A DNA stretch of 9,821 nt from Oscillospiraceae bacterium (GCA_020024235.1 JAHHUA010000058.1:1-9821), one strand, 5' to 3'. Positions 1-6,029 are shown, counted from the stretch's first letter. Numbers and translations: made by a program. Notes: generated from the sequence alone by a model not told the origin.

Positions 1-54
1 AGCATCTGCCTTACAAGCAGAGGGTCACAGGTTCGAGCCCTGTTGTTCCCACCA
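1..54 (+). tRNA. tRNA-Val (anticodon TAC), 5' part outside the window
   Basis: This is the 3' portion of a tRNA; roughly the first 22 nt lie left of the window. The anticodon stem pairs TCTGC (5-9) with GCAGA (17-21) around the loop CTTACAA (10-16), which puts TAC at the anticodon position and so valine. The T stem ACAGG/CCTGT encloses TTCGAGC. The 3' acceptor strand TGTTCCC is followed by discriminator A and a genomically encoded CCA at 52-54. The acceptor 5' strand cannot be checked. It is probably the last gene of a tRNA transcript, because a strong hairpin follows 6 nt later. Confidence 0.95.
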
Positions 55-57
55 GTC

Positions 58-95
58 AAAACCGCCAATATGTTATAACATATTGGCGGTTTTTT
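58..95 (+). terminator. Intrinsic terminator after tRNA-Val, probably bidirectional
   Basis: Positions 61-90 are a perfect 30-bp palindrome beginning ACCGCCAATATG, with further A/T pairing from the AAA at 58-60. It is followed by a T run at 91-95. It ends the tRNA-Val transcript. On the minus strand the same hairpin is followed by only TTTTGAC, so it could also act, less efficiently, as the end of the convergent tcdA transcript, which has no other hairpin between its stop codon and this point. Confidence 0.85.
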
Positions 96-200
96 CTTTC
101 TTAAACTATTTTTGTCTTCAAATAGCAATGTGTTTTCAGCAAAAGTTTATTTATTACATTTTCCTTCCAAATTTACTTGGATATATGATTATTTGTACTG

Positions 201-914
201 TTATATTCCTAAAATATCTCTTACCACTGCTGATGCAAGTAAAAATCCAGCAGCAGGAGGCACGAATGCTGTACTGCATGGCGAATGTCTGCCATTCTCA
301 CCATTTCCTACAGTTTCATTATGGGGTAATTCCATGGAAAAAACTGCCTTTTGTGAAGTAATTCCCCTTTTTTTAAGTTCACGACGCATAACTCTTGCCA
401 GTGGACAGCCTGAGCCGGAAGTATCTTTAATATCCCCTAATACAAGTTTAGATGGATCCAAACGATTTCCTGTTCCAAGACAAGTGATTATGGGGATATT
501 TTTTTCTTTGCAGCTTTCTATAAGGTGCAGCTTTGCTGTAACCGTATCTATGGCATCTATTATATAATCAGGATTAAAATCAAAAACAAATGCACTGTTT
601 TCCGGCAGATAAAATTCTTTTGATACTGTAATATTACAATGCGGATTTATTGAATGCAGTCGTTTTTCTGTTTCTTCTGCTTTGGATTTACCAACATTAT
701 CACTGTTTGCAATAAGCTGACGGTTTATATTGGTTTCATCTATTTTATCATTGTCCACTATAAGAATATTTCCCACACTGCTGCGGCAAATTGCTTCTGC
801 TGCTGCAGAGCCCACTCCACCAAGACCCATTATAACCACTCGGCTTTGTAAAAGTTTATTAATTCCCTCATCTTTGTAAATCGGTTTAACTCTTTTGAGC
901 CAGTTTTCATTCAT
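201..914 (-). CDS. tcdA: tRNA threonylcarbamoyladenosine dehydratase TcdA (ThiF/MoeB/HesA superfamily)
   Basis: The 237-residue product matches the TcdA (CsdL/YgdL) branch of E1-like ATP-dependent enzymes, which cyclise t6A at position 37 of ANN-decoding tRNAs to ct6A. The nucleotide-binding loop GLGGVGS lies at residues 30-36, an acidic strand end IVDND at 52-56 and NINRQ at 62-66. The segment DAIDTVTAKL (120-129) and the run PLARVMRREL (171-180) are typical of the TcdA branch rather than ThiF or MoeB. There is no rhodanese or ubiquitin-like partner gene nearby. The start at 914 follows an AAAAGGGG ribosome site 10 nt upstream. The gene lies downstream of the permease but behind a hairpin, so it needs its own promoter or readthrough; I found no clear promoter. 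The tRNA-Lys(TTT) in this window would be a predicted substrate. Confidence 0.93.
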   Translation of the reverse strand: MNENWLKRVKPIYKDEGINKLLQSRVVIMGLGGVGSAAAEAICRSSVGNILIVDNDKIDETNINRQLIANSDNVGKSKAEETEKRLHSINPHCNITVSKEFYLPENSAFVFDFNPDYIIDAIDTVTAKLHLIESCKEKNIPIITCLGTGNRLDPSKLVLGDIKDTSGSGCPLARVMRRELKKRGITSQKAVFSMELPHNETVGNGENGRHSPCSTAFVPPAAGFLLASAVVRDILGI

Positions 915-944
915 AAAAGTAATACCCCTTTTTATAAAAATAAC

Positions 945-977
945 AAAAGTGATATTTGCAAAACAAATATCACTTTT
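945..977 (-). terminator. Intrinsic terminator of the purine permease gene
   Basis: Stem 945-958 pairs perfectly with 964-977 (14 bp, 5-nt loop). It sits 26 nt beyond the permease stop codon. On the minus strand it is followed by TTTTGTTATTTTTAT, a usable U-rich tail. It separates the permease from tcdA, which starts at 914, so tcdA expression depends on readthrough or a promoter very close to the gene. Confidence 0.8.
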
Positions 978-1003
978 ATTTTATCATATTTTATGTAAAT
1001 TAA

Positions 1004-2401
1004 CTACATAGCTATTGTAAAAAATCTGATGATAAAGAGAACTGCCAAAACAATAGTAAAAGGTTTAACTTCCTTAAACTTTCCGCAAGCTAATTTGATA
1101 ATTACATGGGACAAAAGACCAAATGCAATACCATTGGAAATGGAGTATGTAAGAGGCATCATTATAATTGTAAGGAAAGAGGGAATAGCTATTGACATAT
1201 CGTCCCATTCAAGGTCCTTAATAGAGGAAATCATCAAAGCACCTACAAAAATAAGTGCCGGAGCTGTTGCAGCAGAAGGTATTATTCCTACAAATGGAGC
1301 CAAAACCATTGCTACAAGGAACATAAGACCTGTTACTACAGATGTAAGACCTGTTCTTCCGCCTTCACCGATACCTGCAGAGGATTCAACAAATGTTGTA
1401 ACTGTAGAAGTACCCAACATAGCACCACTGGTTGTAGCAATAGCATCACACATCAAAGCTTTTTTCATATTTGGCATATTGCCGTCCTTATCCAAAAGGT
1501 TTGCTTTTTTAGCTGTACCGAGAAGTGTTCCTATTGTATCAAACATATCAACCATTGAGAAAGAAATTACAAGCATAATGATTGTGAATATTGCATTTAA
1601 TAAATCTTTGCCTTCAAAAAGACTTCCCAAACCGCTAAAGCAGCTAAAAAGAGAAACATCAAGGAAATCTTTAAATTGTCCGCCAAAATCAATTTTAAAA
1701 CTTTCTGGAAGATGTGTAACACCCATAGGAATACCGATAATTGTGCAAACAATAATACCGATAAGAATTGAGCCTTTAACATTCATCTTGAAAAGAGCAG
1801 CAATGAGGAACAAACCGATAATAGCAACCAAAGCACCCATAACAGCAGGTCTGCCTTCGGCTGTTTTAATTTGTGAAAAGTCTACAAGACTTACAAATGT
1901 AGCAGGGTTGTCCACAACAATACCGGCTGTTTTAAGCCCTAAAAATGCCAGGAATAAACCAATACCTGCTGAAATAGCGGTTTTTACATTTGCGGGAATT
2001 GCATCTACAATGGCTTCTCTCAAACCAAATGCAGTAATAGCTATAAACAAAATACCGGAAATAAGAACAATACCCAATGTCTGAGAGTATCCGTAGCCAA
2101 ATCCTGCCATTACCGTAAATGCAAAAAACGCATTAAGACCCATACCGGGAGCCTGTGCAAAGGGGATTTTGGCATAAAGACCCATAAGTAAAGTACCTAT
2201 ACAAGCTGCAATACAGGTTGCAAAAAATACTCCGTTGTATACCTGCTGGTATGAACCTGCATTTACAATATCCGCACCTGTTGCAAGTAAGTCAGGATTT
2301 ACAAAAATAATGTAGGACATTGCAAAAAATGTTGTAAGTCCAGCCATTATTTCTGTTTTCACATCTGTGTGATTTTCTTTGAGCTTAAAGAATTTCTCCA
2401 T
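1004..2401 (-). CDS. pbuG: NCS2 family guanine/hypoxanthine permease (AzgA/PbuG type)
   Basis: This 465-residue integral membrane protein imports purine bases across the cytoplasmic membrane by proton symport, as known for the AzgA-like branch of the NCS2 (xanthine/uracil) family. It is almost entirely hydrophobic helices, consistent with the usual 14-segment fold. Branch markers include a first helix with TTFFAMSYIIFVNP (23-36), APGMGLNAFF (84-93), MVDMFDTIGTLLG, and LGTSTVTTFVES followed by GIGEGGRTGLT. Length is normal for the family. The start at 2401 has AGGAGAG about 10 nt upstream. The 5' leader carries a guanine-class riboswitch, so expression should fall when guanine or hypoxanthine is plentiful; this also favours guanine/hypoxanthine over adenine or xanthine as substrate. 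It appears monocistronic, ending at the hairpin at 945-977. Confidence 0.93.
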   Translation of the reverse strand: MEKFFKLKENHTDVKTEIMAGLTTFFAMSYIIFVNPDLLATGADIVNAGSYQQVYNGVFFATCIAACIGTLLMGLYAKIPFAQAPGMGLNAFFAFTVMAGFGYGYSQTLGIVLISGILFIAITAFGLREAIVDAIPANVKTAISAGIGLFLAFLGLKTAGIVVDNPATFVSLVDFSQIKTAEGRPAVMGALVAIIGLFLIAALFKMNVKGSILIGIIVCTIIGIPMGVTHLPESFKIDFGGQFKDFLDVSLFSCFSGLGSLFEGKDLLNAIFTIIMLVISFSMVDMFDTIGTLLGTAKKANLLDKDGNMPNMKKALMCDAIATTSGAMLGTSTVTTFVESSAGIGEGGRTGLTSVVTGLMFLVAMVLAPFVGIIPSAATAPALIFVGALMISSIKDLEWDDMSIAIPSFLTIIMMPLTYSISNGIAFGLLSHVIIKLACGKFKEVKPFTIVLAVLFIIRFFTIAM

Positions 2402-2471
2402 AGTAAAAAATCTCTCCTAAAATGATTATTTAACAAAGCTCAATCAAAAATACAAACAGGTGAACAAAACC

Positions 2472-2541
2472 CATCTATAGTCACGCGGTTTACGGCTGCG
2501 TGGTAGAGACTTTCGACCCGATTATCGAATTTATATAGATG
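2472..2541 (-). ncRNA. Purine riboswitch aptamer, guanine class, in the pbuG leader
   Basis: Read on the minus strand this is a three-way junction of the purine riboswitch family. P1 pairs CATCTATA (2534-2541) with TATAGATG (2472-2479), 8 perfect bp. Then come ATAA, a short P2 (TTCGA/TCGAA), the J2/3 sequence GTCTCTACC (2502-2510), P3 (ACGC/GCGT) with the canonical loop CCGTAAA (2489-2495), and GAC before P1. The base corresponding to the ligand-pairing position 74 is C (2480), which in characterised members selects guanine or hypoxanthine over adenine. Departures from the usual form are C in place of the second U of GUUUCUACC and a loop 2 reading AATCGG instead of GAUAUGG. The aptamer ends 70 nt before the permease start codon. 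No canonical terminator hairpin lies in between. Confidence 0.92.
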
Positions 2542-2562
2542 ATTGAATTTTGTATGTTCATA

Positions 2563-2591
2563 TATTAACATATCATTAACAATTTAAGCAA
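2563..2591 (-). promoter_or_regulatory. Candidate promoter for the riboswitch-pbuG transcript
   Basis: On the minus strand TTGCTT (2586-2591) and TTAATA (2563-2568) are separated by 17 nt. The spacing is ideal but the -10 is a poor match to TATAAT. Transcription would start near 2556, about 15 nt before riboswitch helix P1. The spacer and -10 contain two TGTTAAT copies 11 bp apart. Other AT-rich arrangements are possible. Confidence 0.3.
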
Positions 2592-2599
2592 TAGTATAA

Positions 2600-2651
2600 A
2601 TGCACAAAAAGTAAAAACTGTGTTTATATACAAATTATAAACACAGTTTTT
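2600..2651 (-). terminator. Intrinsic terminator after rex
   Basis: Stem 2613-2628 pairs perfectly with 2636-2651 (16 bp, 7-nt loop) around the core ACTGTGTTTATA. On the minus strand it is followed by ACTTTTTG. It lies 32 nt beyond the rex stop codon and insulates the riboswitch-permease unit from rex transcription. The plus strand also has a T-rich tail, but no plus-strand gene runs into it. Confidence 0.82.
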
Positions 2652-2683
2652 ATTTTTTTAGGTTATTTTACAGATTATGTATG

Positions 2684-3337
2684 TTATTTATCTGTTTCGC
2701 TGTTTTTTGATATTATTTCACTTACATGGTAGGAAAGTGTCATCATACTGTCAGAAAGATGAACATTCTCCACAGCTACATCACTGTTATCCAATGCAAA
2801 TTCTTTCTGTGAAAAATTCCAGAAACCTTTTATTCCACACTTTATGAGCAAATCAGCCACTTCTTTTGCATTACATTTAGGAATACAGAGTATAGCCACT
2901 GTAGGATGATTTATTTCACAGAATTTTTCCAGTTCTTCCATATTATACACTTTTATTCCGCATATATCTCCTATTTCCTTATAATTTGCATCAAATACTC
3001 CTATAAGTTCAAAACCTGCATCTTCAAAATCAAAGTGAAGAGTCAAAGCTCGTCCCAAATTTCCGGCTCCGATAAGAATTGTCTTATATTTTTTGTCCAA
3101 ACCGAGAATTTTGCCTATTTCGTCATATAAATCCTTCACATTATACCCGTAACCTTGCTGTCCAAATCCTCCGAAACAGTTTAAATCCTGTCTTATTTGT
3201 GAGGCAGTAAGATTCATCATTTCTGCTAATTCTTTTGAAGATATTTTTGCTATATTTTCTTTAAGCAGTTCTCCTAAATATCTGCGGTATCTTGGCAAAC
3301 GCTTAACAACAGATATGGAAATTTTTTCCTTAGGCAT
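2684..3337 (-). CDS. rex: Redox-sensing transcriptional repressor Rex
   Basis: The 217-residue protein has the Rex layout. An N-terminal winged helix (about 1-78) contains ASQIRQDLNCFGGFGQQGYG (45-64). A Rossmann domain follows with the dinucleotide loop GAGNLGRAL (90-98) and an acidic residue in GVFDAN (113-118). The C-terminal helix has LSYHVSEI. Known Rex proteins bind as dimers to TTGTTAA-type palindromes upstream of fermentation and respiration genes and leave the DNA when NADH is high. I start it at ATG 3337 because GGGAGGG lies 6-12 nt upstream. An in-frame GTG at 3352 lies within that ribosome site and would be an artefact. It follows the deaminase gene after 43 nt with no terminator, so the two are probably co-transcribed. 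A TATAAT at 3358-3363 lies in the gap but lacks a good -35. Confidence 0.95.
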   Translation of the reverse strand: MPKEKISISVVKRLPRYRRYLGELLKENIAKISSKELAEMMNLTASQIRQDLNCFGGFGQQGYGYNVKDLYDEIGKILGLDKKYKTILIGAGNLGRALTLHFDFEDAGFELIGVFDANYKEIGDICGIKVYNMEELEKFCEINHPTVAILCIPKCNAKEVADLLIKCGIKGFWNFSQKEFALDNSDVAVENVHLSDSMMTLSYHVSEIISKNSETDK

Positions 3338-3380
3338 ATTAATCCCTCCCACCTGTAATTATATTTTGATTTTCAATGAA

Positions 3381-3878
3381 TTAATAACCGAATTTTCCAT
3401 TCAGTGATTCATCAACAGCAACAAATTCACTGAGAACATCATAACAGGTATATTCATCTTTAGTATTGCGTACAATTACACTTTTTATGCCTGCATTGAT
3501 AATAAATCTTTCACACATATTACATGGTTTGGCATTTTTTACATATTCACCGCTTACTGCTTCTTTTCCAACCAAATAAAGCACTGCCCCCAGCATACTT
3601 TCACGAGATGCCGCAATAATTGCATTTTGTTCAGCATGAACACTGCGGCACATTTCATAGCGTTCACCTCTGGGTATATTTAATTTTTCTCTCATACAGT
3701 ATCCTAAATCGCAGCAATTTTCTCTGCCTCTAGGAGCACCCACATATCCTGTAGAAACAATTTGATCATTATTTACTATTACAGCACCGTAATTCCTTCT
3801 AAGACAGGTTCCTCTTTCGGAAACAGCCTCTGCAATATCAAGATAGTAATTAATTTTATCGCGTCTTTTTTCTTCCAT
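3381..3878 (-). CDS. Deoxycytidylate (dCMP) deaminase family protein, ComEB-like
   Basis: The 165-residue product is a zinc-dependent deaminase of the cytidine/dCMP deaminase family; the likely reaction is dCMP to dUMP, feeding thymidylate synthesis in the cytosol. The zinc ligand and proton donor are H81 and E83 in HAEQNAI, with C119 and C122 in PCNMC completing the site. The TGYVGAPRG segment (43-51) corresponds to the substrate loop of dCMP deaminases rather than tRNA adenosine deaminases or CDA. Two further cysteine clusters (C55/C56, C61) may form the second zinc site seen in some dCMP deaminases; that is inference. I chose ATG 3878 because GAGGTG precedes it by 4 nt and the promoter at 3922-3950 would start transcription near 3915, downstream of the longer in-frame start at 3950. 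It is divergent from rsmA and followed by rex. Confidence 0.88.
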   Translation of the reverse strand: MEEKRRDKINYYLDIAEAVSERGTCLRRNYGAVIVNNDQIVSTGYVGAPRGRENCCDLGYCMREKLNIPRGERYEMCRSVHAEQNAIIAASRESMLGAVLYLVGKEAVSGEYVKNAKPCNMCERFIINAGIKSVIVRNTKDEYTCYDVLSEFVAVDESLNGKFGY

Positions 3879-3921
3879 ATTACACCTCATAGTTACATCA
3901 TAAAAACTGCTCATATATACT

Positions 3922-3950
3922 ATTTTAGAATAAAAATTACTAATGTGCAA
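3922..3950 (-). promoter_or_regulatory. Promoter for the deaminase-rex transcript
   Basis: On the minus strand TTGCAC (3945-3950) and TAAAAT (3922-3927) are exactly 17 nt apart, a plausible housekeeping sigma promoter. Predicted initiation near 3915 leaves a leader of about 37 nt before the ATG at 3878. The -35 is only a half match, so confidence is moderate. Confidence 0.5.
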
Positions 3951-3988
3951 GTATTTTTACATTATTTATTTTATTTTTTTTAAAACTA

Positions 3989-3997
3989 TGATATAAT
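3989..3997 (+). promoter_or_regulatory. Extended -10 promoter for rsmA
   Basis: TGATATAAT at 3989-3997 is a perfect extended -10 (TG, one base, TATAAT). The expected -35 position is only T-rich (TTTTAT at 3969-3974), which extended -10 promoters tolerate. Initiation near 4004 gives a leader of about 27 nt and excludes the in-frame ATG at 4001. It diverges from the deaminase promoter across about 50 bp of AT-rich DNA. Confidence 0.6.
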
Positions 3998-4030
3998 TGC
4001 ATGGATTACAGAATTATCGGAGGAAAAATA

Positions 4031-4888
4031 ATGAGTGAACTTTCAAATATATCTGTTATAAAAGATTTGCTTAATCGCCATGGATTTACCTTTTCCAAGG
4101 CTTTGGGACAAAACTTTTTGATAAATCCTTCCATATGCCCCAGGATGGCTCAAATGAGTGGAGCTGCCAAAGGTGTGGGTGTTATAGAGATTGGGTCAGG
4201 AATAGGCGTTCTCACCAAAGAATTAGCTGAAAGAGCCGACAAAGTAGTTTGCATAGAAATAGATAAACGACTTTTGCCCATACTTGATGAAACTTTGGCT
4301 GATTACAACAATATAAAAATTATAAATGATGATGTTTTAAATGTGGATCTTCACAAGATTATATCAGAAGAATTTAAAAATATGGATGTGGTAGTCTGTG
4401 CAAATCTGCCTTACTATATTACTTCACCAATTATAATGTATCTGCTTGAAAATAAACTTCCCATAAATCGCATTACTGTAATGGTTCAAAAGGAGGCTGC
4501 TCAAAGAATTTGTGCTATGCCGGCTACCAGAGATATAGGAGCTATCACTGTGGCAATCAGATATTATGCTGAGCCTAAAATGTTGTTTAATGTATCCCGT
4601 GGTTCTTTTATGCCATCTCCCGATGTGGATTCCGCTGTTATTGCTTTGGATATTTTGCATTCACCGTCTGTTTGTGTAAAAAATGAAGAAATATTTTTCA
4701 AAGTGGTAAAAGGAGCTTTTTCTCAGCGAAGAAAAACTGTGGTAAACTGTTTGAGTGGATTTTTTTCTATGCCAAAATCAGATATAACAGATATCCTTAA
4801 CCAATGCGGAATAAAACCCACAGCCCGTGCAGAAGAGCTTACTATGTCAGATTTCGGAAAAATCTCCGATTTACTTTATAGCAAATAA
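4031..4888 (+). CDS. rsmA: 16S rRNA (adenine1518-N6/adenine1519-N6)-dimethyltransferase RsmA/KsgA
   Basis: The 285-residue enzyme uses S-adenosylmethionine to dimethylate the two adjacent adenines in the 3'-terminal hairpin of 16S rRNA during late 30S assembly. Visible family marks are GQNFL (26-30), the SAM-binding motif EIGSGIG (53-59), an acidic CIEID (74-78), the catalytic NLPYYI (125-130), MVQKEAAQR (151-159), and the C-terminal-domain segments FSQRRKT (230-236) and RAEEL (266-270). Length is normal. I start it at ATG 4031, 7 nt after GGAGG (4019-4023). The earlier in-frame ATG at 4001 lies upstream of the predicted transcript start. It is the only protein gene on the plus strand here and is convergent with tRNA-Lys, tatD and metG, unlike the usual co-directional arrangement. 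Loss of this enzyme confers kasugamycin resistance in known bacteria. Confidence 0.96.
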   Translation: MSELSNISVIKDLLNRHGFTFSKALGQNFLINPSICPRMAQMSGAAKGVGVIEIGSGIGVLTKELAERADKVVCIEIDKRLLPILDETLADYNNIKIINDDVLNVDLHKIISEEFKNMDVVVCANLPYYITSPIIMYLLENKLPINRITVMVQKEAAQRICAMPATRDIGAITVAIRYYAEPKMLFNVSRGSFMPSPDVDSAVIALDILHSPSVCVKNEEIFFKVVKGAFSQRRKTVVNCLSGFFSMPKSDITDILNQCGIKPTARAEELTMSDFGKISDLLYSK

Positions 4889-4889
4889 A

Positions 4890-4935
4890 CTAAAAGCCAT
4901 TCTTTTTTATATAAAAAGAATGGCTTTTAGTTTTT
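4890..4935 (+). terminator. Intrinsic terminator after rsmA
   Basis: Stem 4890-4907 pairs perfectly with 4913-4930 (18 bp, 5-nt loop, core AAAAGCCATTC). It is followed by TTTTT at 4931-4935 and starts immediately after the rsmA stop codon. It stops rsmA transcription before it meets the opposing tRNA-Lys unit. Confidence 0.9.
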
Positions 4936-4973
4936 ATCGGCTCATATATTTTGTTACAGCGTAAAAACTGTTT

Positions 4974-5013
4974 AGACAGAAAAAAACTTCGTATTTGTAA
5001 TACGAAGTTTTTT
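4974..5013 (-). terminator. Intrinsic terminator of tRNA-Lys
   Basis: On the minus strand the stem 4999-5013 pairs with 4981-4995 (15 bp, 3-nt loop) and is followed by further T residues ending TTTTTTTCTG. The upstream arm begins in the final A of the tRNA CCA, so mature 3' end formation must trim essentially right at the hairpin. Confidence 0.88.
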
Positions 5014-5088
5014 GGTGATCCATCGGAGATTCGAACTCCGGACACCTTGATTAAAAGTCAAGTGCTCTGCCGGCTGAGCTAATGGATC
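5013..5088 (-). tRNA. tRNA-Lys (anticodon TTT)
   Basis: This is a complete 76-nt tRNA. Acceptor GATCCAT pairs with ATGGATC. The D arm begins TAGCTCAG. The anticodon stem CTTGA/TCAAG encloses CTTTTAA, giving anticodon TTT with A37. The T stem CGGAG/CTCCG encloses TTCGAAT. Discriminator A and CCA (5013-5015) are encoded. It has its own strong promoter and terminator. As an ANN-decoding tRNA it should carry t6A at position 37, the substrate of the TcdA encoded at 201-914. Confidence 0.98.
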
Positions 5089-5117
5089 ATACTATTCAAG
5101 CCGCAGGTTTTAGACAT
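5079..5117 (-). other. Tiny ORF in the tRNA-Lys leader, overlapping the tRNA
   Basis: A perfect AGGAGG (5128-5133) lies 10 nt before an ATG at 5115-5117. The frame encodes MSKTCGLNSMIH and stops at TAG (5079-5081), which is U8-A9-G10 of tRNA-Lys. I do not recognise the peptide. The SD is as good as any in the window, yet the spacing is slightly long and the ORF could be chance or a relic of a lost gene. It is listed as an observation, not as a gene call. Confidence 0.2.
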
Positions 5118-5145
5118 ATATCTTACTCCTCCTGACGACTTGTTC

Positions 5146-5174
5146 AGTATACCATAGATTTTAACCTTTGTCAA
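5146..5174 (-). promoter_or_regulatory. Strong sigma-A type promoter for tRNA-Lys
   Basis: On the minus strand a perfect -35 TTGACA (5169-5174) and -10 TATACT (5146-5151) are exactly 17 nt apart. This is the best promoter in the window. Initiation near 5139 gives a leader of about 50 nt before the mature tRNA. The -35 begins only 8 bp beyond the tatD stop codon. Confidence 0.92.
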
Positions 5175-5182
5175 CACTTTTC

Positions 5183-5953
5183 TTAAAAAATTTTAAAAAT
5201 CTTTTTTGCGTTGTTATTTGTGATATCAGAAAGCTGTTGAGGAGATATATTTTTTATCTCTGCTAATTTGGAAACAGTGCTTTGCAGCATGGTAGAATCA
5301 CAGCGTTTTCCTCTAAAAGGTACAGGAGCCATATAGGGGCAGTCTGTTTCAACCAAAAGTCTTTCCGGCGGAGTTACCTGAGCACTTTCCACAGCTTTGC
5401 GGGCATTTTTAAAAGTAATTACCCCTGTAAAACCTATATACATACCAAGTTTTATAACTTCTTTTGCTGTTTCTGCCGAACCTGAAAAACAATGTAATAC
5501 CCCCTGAGGGCGATATTTTTTCAAAAGTGCCATTGTATCTTCGGTGGCTTCTCTGCTGTGAATTATTACAGGCACATCTAACTCTTTGGCAATTTGGAGC
5601 TGTCTTTCAAAAACTTTAATTTGTACTTCTCTGAGTGGCTGCGGATAATGATAATCCAGCCCTATTTCGCCTAAAGCTTTGGTTTTGGGGTTTTCTGTTA
5701 AAAGTTTTATAATTTCATCTTCTGTTTGCTGATTATAGCTTTCGGCATTTTCGGGATGTACTCCTGCTGCTGCATAAATAAAATCATATTTTTGGCTGAG
5801 TTTTGCCGATGCAATAGAAGATTTAAGATTATAAGCTGCATTCATTATAAGTGAAACGCCGTTTTTTTTCATGCTTTCTAAAAGTTCTTCTCTGTCTTCA
5901 TCAAAAGCCTCATCATCATAATGGGCATGGGAATCAAATATATTTTCTGTCAT
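5183..5953 (-). CDS. tatD: TatD family metal-dependent hydrolase (probable 3'-5' exonuclease/DNase)
   Basis: The 256-residue protein has all the metal-site signatures of the TatD amidohydrolase-fold family: H9 and H11 in DSHAHYDD, GVHPE (64-68), E96 in GEIGLDYHY, H132 in IHSRE, H154 in LHCFSG, and D204 in ETDCPYMAP. Known members are cytoplasmic Mg-dependent nucleases acting on DNA 3' ends and damaged RNA or DNA; the substrate here is not shown by sequence. Length is normal. The start at 5953 is preceded by AAGGTG about 6 nt upstream. It follows metG after 116 nt, an adjacency conserved in many Bacillota, and the two may share a transcript. No hairpin separates its end from the tRNA-Lys promoter, so readthrough into the tRNA is possible. 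Confidence 0.93.
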   Translation of the reverse strand: MTENIFDSHAHYDDEAFDEDREELLESMKKNGVSLIMNAAYNLKSSIASAKLSQKYDFIYAAAGVHPENAESYNQQTEDEIIKLLTENPKTKALGEIGLDYHYPQPLREVQIKVFERQLQIAKELDVPVIIHSREATEDTMALLKKYRPQGVLHCFSGSAETAKEVIKLGMYIGFTGVITFKNARKAVESAQVTPPERLLVETDCPYMAPVPFRGKRCDSTMLQSTVSKLAEIKNISPQQLSDITNNNAKKIFKIF

Positions 5954-5982
5954 TTTTTCACCTTTTTTAATTTTAAAATTTC

Positions 5983-6029
5983 AATACAGCTCCCGCAAAA
6001 TCCTATAGAGAAAATACGAGAGCTGTATT
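5983..6029 (-). other. Hairpin in the metG-tatD gap
   Basis: AATACAGCTC (5983-5992) pairs with GAGCTGTATT (6020-6029), 10 bp, with further CG/CG pairing inside and a large loop of about 20 nt. On the minus strand the following bases are GAAATTTTAAAATT, not a clean U tract. It could be a weak terminator or attenuator between metG and tatD, or an mRNA processing or stability element. A TATAAT on the minus strand (6027-6032) overlaps the hairpin base, and a poor -35 (TTATAC) lies 17 nt upstream of it. Confidence 0.45.

Noticed and set aside
98..200. Possible small gene or extra terminator after tcdA
   Set aside because: Only a 5-bp stem without a U tract and overlapping frames without ribosome sites are visible.
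1029..2084. A 351-codon open frame on the plus strand opposite pbuG
   Set aside because: It is antisense to a clear permease, has the proline, threonine and isoleucine-rich composition typical of reversed membrane-protein codons, and has no recognisable domain.
2563..2586. Rex operator upstream of the pbuG riboswitch
   Set aside because: A TTGTTAA half site is present, but the second copy is a direct rather than inverted repeat, so it lacks the TTGTTAA-N4-TTAACAA symmetry.
3338..3352. Longer rex start at GTG 3352
   Set aside because: The GTG lies inside the GGGAGGG ribosome site that serves the ATG at 3337, and Rex proteins normally begin at about the chosen position.
3879..3950. Longer deaminase start at 3950
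   Set aside because: It would begin upstream of the likely transcript start near 3915, and the ATG at 3878 has a good GAGGTG site and fits family length.
4001..4030. Earlier in-frame ATG for rsmA at 4001
   Set aside because: It lies at or before the predicted transcript start from the extended -10 and has no ribosome site; ATG 4031 has GGAGG 7 nt upstream.
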